Assembly: GCF_006489205.2 (NCBI RefSeq)
Contig: NZ_VFYR02000004.1
Location: forward strand, 186,001-250,000
Length of the DNA: 64,000 nt
From: Brevibacterium sp. XM4083
Lineage (GTDB): Bacteria > Actinomycetota > Actinomycetes > Actinomycetales > Brevibacteriaceae
Direction: 5' to 3'
In this document: positions 18,011 to 28,023 of the stretch, piece by piece
Layout of the letters: each line of letters opens with the position of its first letter
Position numbering within the stretch: the stretch's first letter is position 1
Made by a program: the position numbers and the translations under genes
The notes under the pieces: model-generated
Told to the model about the DNA's origin: nothing
The model's input: only the letters and a program-made list of their open reading frames with translations
Databases searched by the model: none

Positions 18011-18698
18011 GCATCGCCCGGCCTGCGTGAGATGGCGGCCTGCTCAGACCGAATCGGTCGCAGGTCCGTGACCCCGACGCAGAGTCGTTGATCGTTGGAC
18101 TTTCCTCAGTGCAGAACCGCTGACGGCGGGTGAACCGAGTCTGACCGCGTGAGCACGTCACCACGCAAATCCTCCGTTGCCCTGCGCTGGCACGACATCC
18201 GTTGCCCTGTGTAGGCACGCTTCAGCGCCGCGTTGATTGGGGCAGACCGGCTCTTCCGGATGCAGCTTCGCGTCCACCACGCTGCGGTCAGAGTTTCAGT
18301 CGCAGCAGTATCGGTCACAGGCGCGGGCCCGGTTTCGAGCGCCAGCGGCCGCCCGACTGACCGGAGATAGACGCCGCTTCGCGCGCCGACCGGCACAGCA
18401 CCCCCGTCGCGCGGCAGACAGCGAAAAGTGGTCACAGAACCGAGGGAGAAGCGCCGAATCGGCACGATCTCCTCGGTTCTGTGACCACATTCGGCACTGC
18501 ACAGCAGAGGCCGGGCGGAACGGCGCGACATCCGACGCGCTGAAGACCCGGGCACGTCACTGCTCAAGGACCGACGGGCGGCACTGCGCAGCAGAGGCCG
18601 AACGGCACCGCGCAACGGAGGTCAGGCCGTCAGGCCGGCGGGCGGCGCCCCACAGCGGACCTCAGGCCGTCGGCCCGATCACCGTCCGCCCACGACCG
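18011..18698. other. 688-bp non-coding, repeat-rich region
   Basis: I see no convincing gene on either strand; the open frames here lack family features and normal codon use. It contains a direct repeat of 22 bases at 18173-18194 and 18198-18219, a long palindrome at 18428-18488, and a second 22-base direct repeat with one mismatch at 18492-18513 and 18579-18600. It may be decayed sequence or an accumulation site for small palindromic elements. Confidence 0.6.
18428..18488. repeat. 61-bp long palindrome
   Basis: Outer arms of 18 bases (18428-18445 and 18471-18488, GTGGTCACAGAACCGAGG and its complement) are perfect. A smaller inner dyad, GCCGA-A-TCGGC, shares the same centre at 18458. It would form a strong hairpin in RNA from either strand. 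It is far from the PLDc_N stop, so it looks more like a dispersed element than a simple terminator. Confidence 0.85.
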
Positions 18699-19724
18699 TC
18701 AGCCGAGGCCGGAGTACGAGTGCAGGCCGTTGAAGTAGACGTTGACGACGGTGAAGTTGAAGAACACCGTGGCGATGCCGATGAGGTTGAGCACGGCCAC
18801 CTTCGTCGGGCCCCATCCGCGGGTCGCCCGCGCGTGGAGGTACGCGGCGTAGACGACCCAGACGACGAACGTCCAGATCTCCTTCGTGTCCCAGCCCCAG
18901 TAGCGGCTCCAGGCGACCTCGGCCCAGATGGCGCCGGCGATGAGGGTGAACGTCCACGTGATGAAGCCGACGGCCGCGATCGTGTAGGAGAACCGCTCGA
19001 GCTCGGTGCTCGAGGGCAGACGGCGCATGAACCGCAGCCACTTCGGGTCCTTCGTCTCGCTGACGGTCTTGAGTATCTGGAAGACCGCGAGGATCGCCGA
19101 GATCGACAGCAGCGCCGTCGAGAGGATCGCGATCGGCACATGGATGGCGATCCAGTACGAATCGAGGGCGGGGATGAGCTGGGCGGCCGGAGTGTAGAAG
19201 ACCGTGATCGCGAGACCCAGGCACAGCAGGACGCCGCCGGAGACGAACGTTCCGAGGTAGCGGATGTCCTTGCGGGTGAGCACGATGAGGTAGACGAGGA
19301 CGGTGATCGCCGTGGCGGTGAGGACGTACTCCATCATGTTGCCCCACGGCACGCGCATCACCGACAGGGTGCGGGTGATGACCGAGCCGATGTGGAGGAC
19401 GACGGCGAGCACGATGAGCGACGTGCCGATGCGCGCCGCGCGGCGCCGCTTGGCATCGGAGGCCGACAGCTCCTCGCCGGTGCCGTTGTCTCCGGCGTGG
19501 TCATCAGCGCCGGGACGGTCGAGGAGCGCCGTCGCGGTCTTCCGGTTGGTGCGGCGCACCGTGCTCGACTTCGCGCCGGCCGCCACCGTGTCGGACTTCG
19601 ACTTCTTCAGCTCCCGACCCCCGAAGAGATCGAAGGCCGAGAAGATCATCGCGACCGCGTAGACGATCATCGCGGAGACGATGAGCTGATTCGACCACAT
19701 CGCCAGGTCGGTGTTGACGTCCAT
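18699..19724 (-). CDS. ccsB: Cytochrome c biogenesis protein CcsB
   Basis: Membrane component of the system II heme-delivery and ligation complex (341 residues), homologous to CcsA/ResC. It carries multiple hydrophobic segments and the conserved tryptophan-rich periplasmic motif WGWDTKEIWTFVVW in the C-terminal half, with nearby histidines (YLHAR) that serve as heme ligands in the family. It works with ResB to attach heme to apocytochromes c outside the membrane. It follows resB by 141 bp on the same strand, so it may have some independent expression. Confidence 0.93.
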   Translation of the reverse strand: MDVNTDLAMWSNQLIVSAMIVYAVAMIFSAFDLFGGRELKKSKSDTVAAGAKSSTVRRTNRKTATALLDRPGADDHAGDNGTGEELSASDAKRRRAARIGTSLIVLAVVLHIGSVITRTLSVMRVPWGNMMEYVLTATAITVLVYLIVLTRKDIRYLGTFVSGGVLLCLGLAITVFYTPAAQLIPALDSYWIAIHVPIAILSTALLSISAILAVFQILKTVSETKDPKWLRFMRRLPSSTELERFSYTIAAVGFITWTFTLIAGAIWAEVAWSRYWGWDTKEIWTFVVWVVYAAYLHARATRGWGPTKVAVLNLIGIATVFFNFTVVNVYFNGLHSYSGLG

Positions 19725-19865
19725 GTATCCTCCGCACCGTGAGGGTGCTCAATTCCTTGCGTCAGTGAATCTGCGTGCCCGTCTCAGGCGCACGTCCCCG
19801 ATTCTACTCCGTGTAGTACCTCAGTTTGAAGCCGCGAGGACCATGCAGGCCCGCACTGCGGTCGC

Positions 19866-21620
19866 TCAGTCCTTCTTGTCCGTGTCCTCGGCACTCTCAC
19901 TGCCGAGGTCCTTCGCGAGTTCCGTCGCCGCGCGCTCGACCATCGGATCCTCGCCACGGGCCAGAGCCGCCACCTCGACCTCGCCGTCCTTGACCCGCAC
20001 CCACACGCGCCGGCGCGGAATGAACAGGGACAGTCCGAGTCCGAGGAGGACGAGCACGGAGCTGACGAACATGAGCAGCTGCGTCGGATCCTGCGAGATG
20101 TCGACGGCGATGAACCGCTTGACCCCGTCGAAGGTCACCGAACCGCCGTTGGGCAGCTCCTGGGTCTCCCCCGGCACGAGCTGGATGACGAGCGGGTTGC
20201 CGGCGGCATCCGTCATCTCCGTCATGTTCGAGGCATCGAGGGTGTAGACCGACTGCGGCTCTCCCGAGTCGAGTCCGAGGTCACCGGTGTACCCGCTCAT
20301 CACGAGGTAGGGGTTGCGCAGCTCGGCGAAGTTCGACACGAGGTCGCCCTGCTCGTTCTGCGTGGCCGTCGGCAGCAGCACCCCGACGAAGCCCATCTGC
20401 GTGCCCGCGGCGTCGGGCACCTTGATCGCGCCCTCGGAGGTGTACCCGGGGTCGCCGTTGGCGGGAATGAAGACCTGCGGCCCGGATCGGACGACCTGGC
20501 CGGTCGCATCCCGCACCGTCACCTCGGGGGCGTACCCGTTGCCGGTGAGGTAGACGCCGGTGTCGGCGACGCGGATGGGCTCGTTGACCTTGAGCTGCTC
20601 GGTCTTCTCTACCCCGTCCGCCGAGGTCGTCACCGTGGCCTCGAAGGTGCGGGGCTGACCGAACTGGTTGCCCGGCGCGGCATCGTCGAAGCTCGAGGTG
20701 AACCGGTCGAGGGTGAGGCGGAACTGCGGCAGGTTGTCCGCGTTGTAGTACGTGCCCGGGTCGAAAGAGTCGTAGGCGACGAGCGAATTCGTGAACGTGT
20801 CGCCTTCGACGAGGATGCGCTGCCCCTCGTAGCCGAAGAGCGACCCGATCGAGATCGTCAGCGTCGTCATGAGGATCGCGATGTGGAAGACGAGGTTGCC
20901 GGTCTCGCGCAGGTAGCCGCGTTCGGCCGCGACATGGTCCCCGTGGCGCGAGGTGCGGTACCCGAGCTTCTTCAGCCGGGCCTGCGCGGCGTCGAGGAAC
21001 TCCTCATCGTCAAGCTCCCCGTCCTTGACCTCCGCCGAGGTGAACGCCACGTATCCGGGCATCCGTCCCAGCCGCCTCGGCGCCTTGGGCGGTGCCGAGC
21101 GCATCGCCTTCCAGTGCTGGGACGTGCGCGGGACGATGCACCCGACGAGCGAGATCATGAGGAGGAGATAGACCGCGGAGAACCAGATCGACGAGTACAC
21201 GTCGAACATGCCGATCGTATCGAGGAACGCTCCCCACGCCCCGTTCTCCTCGAGGAAGGTGTTGACGCGGGCCGGGTCCTGGATCCGCTGCGGGAGCAGG
21301 GAGCCGGGGATCGAGGCGAGCGCGAGGACGAGGAGGAGGATGAGGGCCACCCGCATCGTCGTCAGCTGCCGCCATGCCCACCTGCACATGCCGATGAAGC
21401 CGAGCTGCGGCTGCGTCACCTCCGACCGATCGGGCTTGCCCGCTCCCTTCGCCGAGGCGGTCCCTGCCTTGGAGGCGGCGCCGGCCTTCCCGGCAGGCGC
21501 GGCCTTCGCGCGGTCCGCGGCCGGCTGCTCCCGGCGAGGCTGCGCCTCGGCGGTGCCCGAGGTGTCGGCAGCCTGCTCGGGGGCCGCGTCCGTCGTGTTG
21601 CCAGCAGTCTTGTCTGCCAC
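19866..21620 (-). CDS. resB: Cytochrome c biogenesis protein ResB
   Basis: System II cytochrome c synthase subunit of the ResB/Ccs1 family (584 residues). An N-terminal disordered Ala/Lys/Thr-rich region of about 75 residues precedes the first hydrophobic segment (VALILLLVLALASIPGSLLPQR); further segments lie near 125-150 and 220-245, then a large extracytoplasmic domain of about 250 residues, and a last segment near 535. The start is GTG 21620, which overlaps the ccdA stop as TAGTG. The protein partners CcsB in heme handling. Confidence 0.93.
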   Translation of the reverse strand: MADKTAGNTTDAAPEQAADTSGTAEAQPRREQPAADRAKAAPAGKAGAASKAGTASAKGAGKPDRSEVTQPQLGFIGMCRWAWRQLTTMRVALILLLVLALASIPGSLLPQRIQDPARVNTFLEENGAWGAFLDTIGMFDVYSSIWFSAVYLLLMISLVGCIVPRTSQHWKAMRSAPPKAPRRLGRMPGYVAFTSAEVKDGELDDEEFLDAAQARLKKLGYRTSRHGDHVAAERGYLRETGNLVFHIAILMTTLTISIGSLFGYEGQRILVEGDTFTNSLVAYDSFDPGTYYNADNLPQFRLTLDRFTSSFDDAAPGNQFGQPRTFEATVTTSADGVEKTEQLKVNEPIRVADTGVYLTGNGYAPEVTVRDATGQVVRSGPQVFIPANGDPGYTSEGAIKVPDAAGTQMGFVGVLLPTATQNEQGDLVSNFAELRNPYLVMSGYTGDLGLDSGEPQSVYTLDASNMTEMTDAAGNPLVIQLVPGETQELPNGGSVTFDGVKRFIAVDISQDPTQLLMFVSSVLVLLGLGLSLFIPRRRVWVRVKDGEVEVAALARGEDPMVERAATELAKDLGSESAEDTDKKD

Positions 21621-22384
21621 TAGATCACCACTTCAAATCCGGAGATGAGACCCTGCAGCGAGTTCATCCACTGGTTCCACAGTCCGATGGCCATGACGAA
21701 GCCGAGTGCGATGAGCATGACTCCGCCGATGCGGACGATCGTCGTCTGGTGCTCGCGCACCCAGTTCAGCCGACCGGCACCCTTGTGGATGGCGATCGCC
21801 AGGAGGATGAAGGGAATGCCGAGTCCGAGGCAGTAGACGAAGGCGAGGAACGCGCCCCGCCACAGGGTGCCGTCGGAGCCGAAGCTCAGCGACATCGTCA
21901 GCACCGCGGACAGGGTGGGGCCCACGCAGGGGGCCCAGCCGATGGCGAACGTCGCCCCGAGCACGGGAGCACCCCACAGTCCCGCCTTGGGCCGGGCGTG
22001 GATGCGCCGTTCCTTCTGGAGGAAGCCGAACGCGCCCATGAACACGAGTCCGGCGATCATCACCCCGACACCGAGGATGCGGATGAGGATGTCCTGGAAC
22101 TGGGAGAACATCGCCCCGAGGGCGGAGAAGCCCGTGCCGAGGATGACGAAGACGACGGTGAAGCCGAGCACGAAGAGCGTGATGCCCGTGATCACCCGCC
22201 ACGTCGCCTTGTCACGCAGCGACGAGCCGCTCAGCCCCGTGACGTAGCCGACGTAGCCGGGCACGAGCGGCAGCACGCACGGGGAGACGAAGGAGACGAG
22301 CCCGGCGAGTGCCGCGGCCCCGGCTGCGAGCAGGAGGGGACCACTGAGCACCGCCTGGGCGAACTCCGCCCCGATGCCGCTCAC
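21620..22384 (-). CDS. ccdA: Cytochrome c biogenesis thiol-disulfide transporter CcdA
   Basis: Polytopic membrane protein (254 residues) that passes reducing equivalents from cytoplasmic thioredoxin to extracytoplasmic thioredoxin-like proteins, keeping apocytochrome CXXCH cysteines reduced. The two functional cysteines are visible in SPCVLPLVPGYV (about residue 36) and WAPCVGPTLS (about residue 157). About six hydrophobic segments are present. It overlaps tlpA upstream and resB downstream. Confidence 0.94.
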   Translation of the reverse strand: MSGIGAEFAQAVLSGPLLLAAGAAALAGLVSFVSPCVLPLVPGYVGYVTGLSGSSLRDKATWRVITGITLFVLGFTVVFVILGTGFSALGAMFSQFQDILIRILGVGVMIAGLVFMGAFGFLQKERRIHARPKAGLWGAPVLGATFAIGWAPCVGPTLSAVLTMSLSFGSDGTLWRGAFLAFVYCLGLGIPFILLAIAIHKGAGRLNWVREHQTTIVRIGGVMLIALGFVMAIGLWNQWMNSLQGLISGFEVVI

Positions 22385-22977
22385 TCCGCCTGCACGTCCT
22401 CGATGAGTCCCTGCAGGGTCGACTTGTCGACGGCGCCGACGACACGGGCCGCGGCCCGGCCCTGCGCGTCGAGGATGACGGTCGAGGGCGTCGCCTGCGG
22501 GGGCAGGACGCCCGAGAGCAGGGCGACCATGTCGCCGTTCGTGTCGAGCATGTTCGGGTAGGGGATCTGGTAGTTCGAGATGAAGGCGTTGGCCTCCGCC
22601 GCCTGGTCACGGACGTTGACGCCGATGAACTGGGCGGAGTCGCCGAACTCCTCGGAGACCTCCTTGAGGTCGGGGGCCTCGACGCGGCACGGCGGGCACG
22701 CCGCATACCAGAGGTTGATGACGACCGGGGTCGGTCGCATGTCGGCGAGCGAGAGCTGCGAGCCGTCGAGGGTCTCGAAGGTCAGGTCGAGGGGTTCGCC
22801 GCGATCCTTGACCGCGACCTGGGAGACGACGCCGGAACCCGAGACGTAGCCCTGGTCGGAGCCCGCCTGTGCGGCGAGCTCATCGTTCTGGGTGCATGCG
22901 CTGAGGACGACTGCCGTGCCGGCGATGATGCCCGTGAGGACCGCCCGGCGACCGTACTGTCCGTTGCCGCCGATCAT
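22381..22977 (-). CDS. resA: TlpA/ResA-like thioredoxin lipoprotein
   Basis: Membrane-anchored thiol-disulfide reductase (198 residues) expected to reduce apocytochrome c cysteines using electrons from CcdA. A signal with the lipobox LSAC predicts lipidation at Cys28. The thioredoxin fold shows the active site CPPC at residues 94-97 within LWYAACPPCRVEAP, and a later cis-proline region TPSTVILD. It overlaps the phosphatase gene upstream and ccdA downstream by four bases each. Confidence 0.92.
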   Translation of the reverse strand: MIGGNGQYGRRAVLTGIIAGTAVVLSACTQNDELAAQAGSDQGYVSGSGVVSQVAVKDRGEPLDLTFETLDGSQLSLADMRPTPVVINLWYAACPPCRVEAPDLKEVSEEFGDSAQFIGVNVRDQAAEANAFISNYQIPYPNMLDTNGDMVALLSGVLPPQATPSTVILDAQGRAAARVVGAVDKSTLQGLIEDVQAE

Positions 22978-23615
22978 GCTCCCGCCACCGCGTGGCCCGG
23001 CTGCAGATCCGCGCAGAGATTCTCATAGCTCACGGACACCAGTGTGGACTTCTCAAATGTGAAACTCGTGACAGACGCGAGCGCGCACTCCCGTTTGCGC
23101 GGGTCATGGGCCAGCGGTCGCCCTTCGCCGGCCAGGCGCGCCATCCAGATCGGCAGCTGGTGGGAGACGATGACGCCGCTCGCCTCGGGCCCATGACCCT
23201 CGAGGCGGGCGCGCAGGCTCGCCATCGCCGCCTGCGTGCGCAGGGCGATCTGGCGGTACGGCTCACCCCACGAGGGCACCAGCGGGTTGTAGAGGCGCAC
23301 GAGGTTCCGCGGCTGCGCGAGCGTGCGGGCGTTCATCGTCTGCCCTTCGAAGGAGTTCGCCGCCTCGATGACGCGGTCGTCGGTGAAGACGGGCATGTCG
23401 AGGTTCTCCGCCAGGGGCGCGATCGTCTGCTGCGCGCGCAGCAGCGGTGAGGCCACGAGCGCGTCGGGCGCATTGTCCTCCTGCGCGAAGTGCTCGCCGA
23501 CCCGGCGGGCCATCTCATGCCCGCGCTCGGTCAGCCCGAAGCCGGGGATCCGACCGTAGAGGATGCCCTCGGGGTTGTCGACTTCGCCGTGGCGGACGAG
23601 GTGGATCGTGGTCAT
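22974..23615 (-). CDS. Histidine phosphatase family protein
   Basis: 213-residue member of the phosphoglycerate-mutase-like histidine phosphatase superfamily. The phospho-accepting histidine lies in LVRHGEV (His9), and the second catalytic histidine is probably in VSHQLPIW near residue 152. The substrate is unknown. Genes of this type commonly sit between hemL and resA in actinobacterial clusters, but no role in heme synthesis has been established to my knowledge. It is embedded with four-base overlaps on both sides. Confidence 0.88.
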   Translation of the reverse strand: MTTIHLVRHGEVDNPEGILYGRIPGFGLTERGHEMARRVGEHFAQEDNAPDALVASPLLRAQQTIAPLAENLDMPVFTDDRVIEAANSFEGQTMNARTLAQPRNLVRLYNPLVPSWGEPYRQIALRTQAAMASLRARLEGHGPEASGVIVSHQLPIWMARLAGEGRPLAHDPRKRECALASVTSFTFEKSTLVSVSYENLCADLQPGHAVAGA

Positions 23616-24964
23616 CGGCTCGGCTCTCCGTTCGCATCGGGGACGGCGGCAGCGGCCTTCGCAGCCGCCGGCAGCGCTGCGATGATCCGCTCGAGGATCT
23701 CATCGGTGTGGGCGTAGGAGAGGAACCACGCCTCGAATGCGCTCGGCGGCATGTGGATGCCTGAGTCGAGCATCGAATTGAAGAACGCGGAGTACCGGTC
23801 GACGTTCTGCGCGCGGGCATCGTCGTAGTCGACGACCTCGCCGTCGGTGAAGAAGACGGAGAACATCGAGTTCGCCGACTGGATCGTGTGCGCGACCCCT
23901 TCGGCCTCGAGCGCCGAGGCGACGGCGGGCCGGAGGATGTCCGCTGCCCGACCGAGGTGCGAGTAGACGTCGAGCTCGGTCGTGAGCTTGAGCGTGGCGA
24001 GTCCCGCGGCGGTGGCGACGGGATTGCCCGAGAGCGTGCCCGCCTGGTAGACGGGTCCGGCGGGGGCGAGGTGGGCCATGACATCGGCGCGACCGCCGAA
24101 CGCCGCGGCCGGGAATCCGCCGCCCATGACCTTGCCGAAGGTGAAGAGATCGGCGGGCCCGTGCGGGTAGCCCAGGGTCTCCGACTCGTAGCCGTACCAG
24201 CCGGCGGCGGAGACGCGGAAGCCGGTCATCACCTCGTCGCTGATCATCAGCGCCCCGTGGGCCTTCGTGAGTTCGCGGATCGTGTTCGTGAAGCCGTTGC
24301 GCGGGGGCACGACCCCCATGTTGCCGGGGCTCGCCTCGGTGATGACGCAGGCGATCGACTCGCCGTGCTCGGCGAAGACCGCCCGCAGCGCCTCAGCGTC
24401 GTTGTAGGCGACGACGATCGTGTCCTCGGCCTGCGCCCCGGTGACCCCCGGGGTGTCGGGCAGGGAGAACGTCGCGAGCCCCGAACCGGCCTGGGCGAGC
24501 AGGGAGTCGACGTGACCGTGGTAGTTCCCGGCGAACTTCACGACCTTGTTCCGGCCGGTGTAGCCGCGGGCGAGGCGGATCGCGCTCATCGTCGCCTCGG
24601 TGCCCGACGAGACGAGGCGCACCTCGTCGACGGGGTCGATGCGGGAGACGATCTCCTCGGCGAGTTCGACCTCGCCGACCGACGGGGTGCCGAACGAGAA
24701 GCCCTTGACCGCGGCCTCCTGGACGGCGGCGACGACCTCGGGGCGGGAGTGGCCCATGATCATCGGACCCCACGACCCGATGAGGTCGATGTAGTCGTTG
24801 CCGTCGGCGTCGCGCAGCCACGCTCCGGTCGCCGAGGTGATGAAGCGCGGGGTTCCGCCGACCGCCCGGAACGCCCTGACCGGGGAGTTGACTCCGCCGG
24901 GGATGACGCGCTCCGCCCGTGCGAAGAGGGCGGCCGAGTTCTGGGTGGGTGAGGCGTCGGTCAT
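23612..24964 (-). CDS. hemL: Glutamate-1-semialdehyde 2,1-aminomutase
   Basis: PLP-dependent aminomutase that makes 5-aminolevulinate from glutamate-1-semialdehyde (450 residues). The PLP lysine is Lys278 in [12 protein letters not shown], preceded by the cofactor-binding aspartate in [10 protein letters not shown] (Asp243), with [11 protein letters not shown] at 120-130. Length and motif order match the family. It completes the C5 pathway with the HemA half of the upstream fusion. It overlaps the MarR gene upstream and the phosphatase downstream by four bases. Confidence 0.96.
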   Translation of the reverse strand: MTDASPTQNSAALFARAERVIPGGVNSPVRAFRAVGGTPRFITSATGAWLRDADGNDYIDLIGSWGPMIMGHSRPEVVAAVQEAAVKGFSFGTPSVGEVELAEEIVSRIDPVDEVRLVSSGTEATMSAIRLARGYTGRNKVVKFAGNYHGHVDSLLAQAGSGLATFSLPDTPGVTGAQAEDTIVVAYNDAEALRAVFAEHGESIACVITEASPGNMGVVPPRNGFTNTIRELTKAHGALMISDEVMTGFRVSAAGWYGYESETLGYPHGPADLFTFGKVMGGGFPAAAFGGRADVMAHLAPAGPVYQAGTLSGNPVATAAGLATLKLTTELDVYSHLGRAADILRPAVASALEAEGVAHTIQSANSMFSVFFTDGEVVDYDDARAQNVDRYSAFFNSMLDSGIHMPPSAFEAWFLSYAHTDEILERIIAALPAAAKAAAAVPDANGEPSR

Positions 24965-25428
24965 GAGTTCTCCTTCGCGGTGAGGTGGCGGGCGACCTTG
25001 CCGAATGCGACGCCGAGCGTCGCCATCTCCTCAGGGGTGAGGAGGTCGACGAGGTTGCTGCGCACGCTCTCGACATGGGTGGGGGCGGCGGCGACGAGGA
25101 GGTCCCAGCCGGCGTCGGTCATCGCACAGTTGACGCCGCGGCCGTCCTCGGGGATCGGGCAGCGCGACAGCAGGCCCTTCTTCTCCATCCGGGCGACGCT
25201 GTGGGTCAGGCGCGAACGCGACATCGTCGTGTCCGAGGCAAGCAGGGCCATGCGCATCGATCGTCCCTCGTGTTCGCTCAGCCTCACGAGGATCTCGTAT
25301 TCGGGCAGGCCGATGCCGAAGTTCTCCCGCAGATCGGCCTCGAGCTTCGCCCCGAGCAGGGAGCTGCCGGTGAGGTAGGAGCGCCAGGCGCGCTGGTCCG
25401 GCGGGGACAGCCAACGGGTCTCGCTCAT
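24961..25428 (-). CDS. MarR-family regulator inside the hem operon
   Basis: 155-residue winged-helix regulator. A central MarR-type DNA-binding region runs through [21 protein letters not shown], the recognition helix [11 protein letters not shown] and a wing around [12 protein letters not shown]. The start is ATG 25428, which overlaps the hemB stop; the frame is open upstream but only as antiphase hemB sequence. A regulator placed between hemB and hemL with overlaps on both sides is likely co-regulated with heme synthesis and may sense heme, a precursor or an oxidant. Its DNA targets are not visible from here. Confidence 0.88.
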   Translation of the reverse strand: MSETRWLSPPDQRAWRSYLTGSSLLGAKLEADLRENFGIGLPEYEILVRLSEHEGRSMRMALLASDTTMSRSRLTHSVARMEKKGLLSRCPIPEDGRGVNCAMTDAGWDLLVAAAPTHVESVRSNLVDLLTPEEMATLGVAFGKVARHLTAKENS

Positions 25429-26408
25429 CGCCGACCTCCGCTCAGCCACCGGCTGACCTCGGTCGCCCAGTACGTGAGGATCGCATCGGCGCCGGCCCGC
25501 TTGAACGCGATGAGGGACTCCTCGATCGCGCGGTCGCGGTCGATGGCCCCGGCGGCGGCCGCGAACTCGATCATCGCGTACTCCCCCGACACCTGGTACG
25601 TCCACACGGGCACCGGGGACTCCGCGGCCACCTCGGCGAGGACGTCGAGGTAGGGCAGGCCGGGTTTGACCATGACGATGTCGGCGCCCTCGGCGAGGTC
25701 GAGGTCGAGCTCGTGCATCGCCTCGCGTCCGTTCGCCGGATCCTGCTGGTAGGTCTTGCGGTCCCCGACGAGCTCGGAGTCGACGGCTTCGCGGAAAGGT
25801 CCGTAGAACGCCGAGGCGTACTTCGCGGTGTAGCCCATGACGACGACGTCGGTGAAGCCGTGGTCGTCGAGCGCCTCCCGGCACACGCCGACCTGTCCGT
25901 CCATCATGCCTGAGAGCCCGAGGACGTGGGCACCGGCGCGGGCCTGCGCGACGGCCATCGAAGCGTAGCGTTCGAGCGTCGCATCGTTGTCGACGCGGCC
26001 GGCCTCGTCGAGCACGCCGCAGTGGCCGTGCGAGGTGAACTCGTCGAGGCAGAGGTCGGCCATGATGACGGTGTCGTCGCCGAACTCGTCGCGCAGCATC
26101 CGCAGCGCCCGGTTGAGGATGCCCTCGGGGTCATCGGCGGCCGAGCCGCGTTCGTCGCGGACGGTGGGGATGCCGAAGAGCATGAGTCCCCCGACGCCGG
26201 CGTCGACGGCCTCGCGGGCGGCCTCCCGCAGCGACGTCAGCGTGTGCTGGACGACGCCGGGCATCCCGGTCAGCGGCGCGGGCTCCTCCAGCGACTCCTT
26301 GACGAACATCGGCAGGATGAGGTCGGCGGGGGTGAGGTGGACCTCGGAGACGAGGCGGCGGAGGGCCGCGGTCGACCGCAGGCGACGGGGACGGACGATG
26401 GGAGCCAT
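25425..26408 (-). CDS. hemB: Delta-aminolevulinic acid dehydratase (porphobilinogen synthase)
   Basis: Condenses two 5-aminolevulinate molecules to porphobilinogen (327 residues). The Schiff-base lysines are Lys196 (GYTAKYAS) and Lys248 ([10 protein letters not shown]). The active-site metal loop reads [14 protein letters not shown] at 118-131. Cys120 and Cys130 remain, but the middle position is Asp122 where zinc enzymes have a third Cys. Such Cys-to-Asp changes are known in family members that do not use a full three-cysteine zinc site. The start lies one base past the hemD stop, and the stop overlaps marR. Confidence 0.96.
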   Translation of the reverse strand: MAPIVRPRRLRSTAALRRLVSEVHLTPADLILPMFVKESLEEPAPLTGMPGVVQHTLTSLREAAREAVDAGVGGLMLFGIPTVRDERGSAADDPEGILNRALRMLRDEFGDDTVIMADLCLDEFTSHGHCGVLDEAGRVDNDATLERYASMAVAQARAGAHVLGLSGMMDGQVGVCREALDDHGFTDVVVMGYTAKYASAFYGPFREAVDSELVGDRKTYQQDPANGREAMHELDLDLAEGADIVMVKPGLPYLDVLAEVAAESPVPVWTYQVSGEYAMIEFAAAAGAIDRDRAIEESLIAFKRAGADAILTYWATEVSRWLSGGRR

Positions 26409-26409
26409 G

Positions 26410-28023
26410 TCAGGCCTTCTTTCTGCGACGCTTCTGGCTGGGGCGCACCGGGGTGACCCCGGCGGTCAGGTCTGCCTCGCGCATGCGCGTGGCGTACGCG
26501 ACGAGACCGTCGATGAGTGAGGTGAGGTTCGCTTCCTCCGCGAGGACGTCGACCCGCAGGCCGTGCTCCTCCGCGGTGTTCGCGGTGGCCGGGCCGATGC
26601 AGCAGATCACCGAGGTGGCCGCCGGCTTCCCGGCGATCCCGACGAGGTTGCGCACCGTCGAGGACGAGGTGAAGAGGAACGCGTCGAAGTCACCGGCCTT
26701 GATCGCCTCGCGGATCGGCGCCGGCGGCGGGGAGGCGCGCACGGTGCGGTAGGCGGTGACGTCGTCGACGTCCCAGCCCTTCTCGAGCAGCCCGGCCACG
26801 AGCACCTCGGTGGCGATGTCGGCACGCGGCAGGAGGACGGTGTTCATCGGGTCGATGTCGTCGACGTAGTCCGGCCACGCCGCGGCCAGACCCCGGGCCG
26901 AGTGCTCGCCGTCGGGGATGAGGTCGGGGGTGATGCCCCAGTCGGTCAGCGCCGCGGCGGTGCGACCGCCGACCGCGGCGACCTTGACCCCGGACAGGGA
27001 CCGCGCGTCGAGGCCGAAGTCCTCGAACCACATGCGCACGGCGCGCACCGCGTTGACGGAGGTGAAGCCCACCCATTCGTAGGAGCCGTCGACGAGTCCG
27101 CGGATCGCCTTCTCCATCTGCGTCGGCGTGCGCGGAGGCTGCACGGCGATCGTCGGGACGACGGTGCCGACGGCGCCGAGTTCGGCGAGCGCCTCGGCCG
27201 TCGACGTGCCCTGCTCCTTCGTCCGGGGGATGAGCACCTGCCAGCCGAAGAGCGGCTTCGTCTCGAACCACGCGAGCTCGCCGCGGGAGTCGACGCCCTG
27301 GCCCATGATGACGACGAGGCGGTCCCCGGCATTGCGGCACAGCCCCGGGGCCTGCCCGAGGGTGGTCTCGACGCTCGTCTGCTCGGTCGTCGAGATGCCC
27401 CAGCCCAGCAGCACCTTCGTCTCCGCGTCCCAGCCGTCGTCGAGCAGGGCCCGGAAGGCCTCCTCGACCTGCGCGGCGGTGCCGGTGAGCACGTGCGTGG
27501 TGTTGCGGTGCTTGGAGACGTCGACGTGGGTCTGCGGGCCGGCTTCGATGAAGCGCACCGAGCGGACCCGGTTCGTCGTCAGCGCGGTGCCGGTGTAGGC
27601 GGCGGTCGCCGCGGAGAGTCCGACCCCGGGCACGATCTCGACGTCGATGCCCGCCTTGCGGCACACCGCCGCCTCGGTGGTCGTCGTCGTGAAGAGCAGA
27701 CCGTCGTCGGAGCTCAGCCGCACCACGGTCTTGTCGGGGCGGGCGAGCTCGGCGAGCCGGCGGCCGCGGGTCGAGGGCGACTGGCCGAGTTCGGCGGCGT
27801 CGATGACCTCGGCGGCCTGCGGGACGTAGGCGGTGACGATCTCGGAGTGGACGTGGGCGTCGTAGACGACGAGCGCGGCGTCGGCGAGGATGTCGGCGCC
27901 GCGGGCGGTCATCAGTCCCGCCTCACCGGGACCGGAGCCGATGAAGACGACGCGCGGGCCCACCGGCAGGAGCCGCCGGGGCTGGACCTGGCCGGTGCCC
28001 TGAGTCTCGGGCTGCTCGCTCAT
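26410..28023 (-). CDS. hemD: Uroporphyrinogen-III synthase fused to a degenerate SUMT domain
   Basis: 537-residue fusion. Residues about 22-255 resemble uroporphyrinogen-III C-methyltransferase (tetrapyrrole methylase fold, GSGPGE at 29-34, VPGVG at 131-135). However, the SAM-loop motif normally reading GGDP-like is [10 protein letters not shown] at 102-111, so methyltransferase activity is doubtful. Residues about 260-520 form the uroporphyrinogen-III synthase domain ([31 protein letters not shown]), which cyclises hydroxymethylbilane. The start is ATG 28023, overlapping the upstream stop as ATGA. The HemD activity is needed here because HemC is supplied by the preceding fusion. Confidence 0.92.
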   Translation of the reverse strand: MSEQPETQGTGQVQPRRLLPVGPRVVFIGSGPGEAGLMTARGADILADAALVVYDAHVHSEIVTAYVPQAAEVIDAAELGQSPSTRGRRLAELARPDKTVVRLSSDDGLLFTTTTTEAAVCRKAGIDVEIVPGVGLSAATAAYTGTALTTNRVRSVRFIEAGPQTHVDVSKHRNTTHVLTGTAAQVEEAFRALLDDGWDAETKVLLGWGISTTEQTSVETTLGQAPGLCRNAGDRLVVIMGQGVDSRGELAWFETKPLFGWQVLIPRTKEQGTSTAEALAELGAVGTVVPTIAVQPPRTPTQMEKAIRGLVDGSYEWVGFTSVNAVRAVRMWFEDFGLDARSLSGVKVAAVGGRTAAALTDWGITPDLIPDGEHSARGLAAAWPDYVDDIDPMNTVLLPRADIATEVLVAGLLEKGWDVDDVTAYRTVRASPPPAPIREAIKAGDFDAFLFTSSSTVRNLVGIAGKPAATSVICCIGPATANTAEEHGLRVDVLAEEANLTSLIDGLVAYATRMREADLTAGVTPVRPSQKRRRKKA

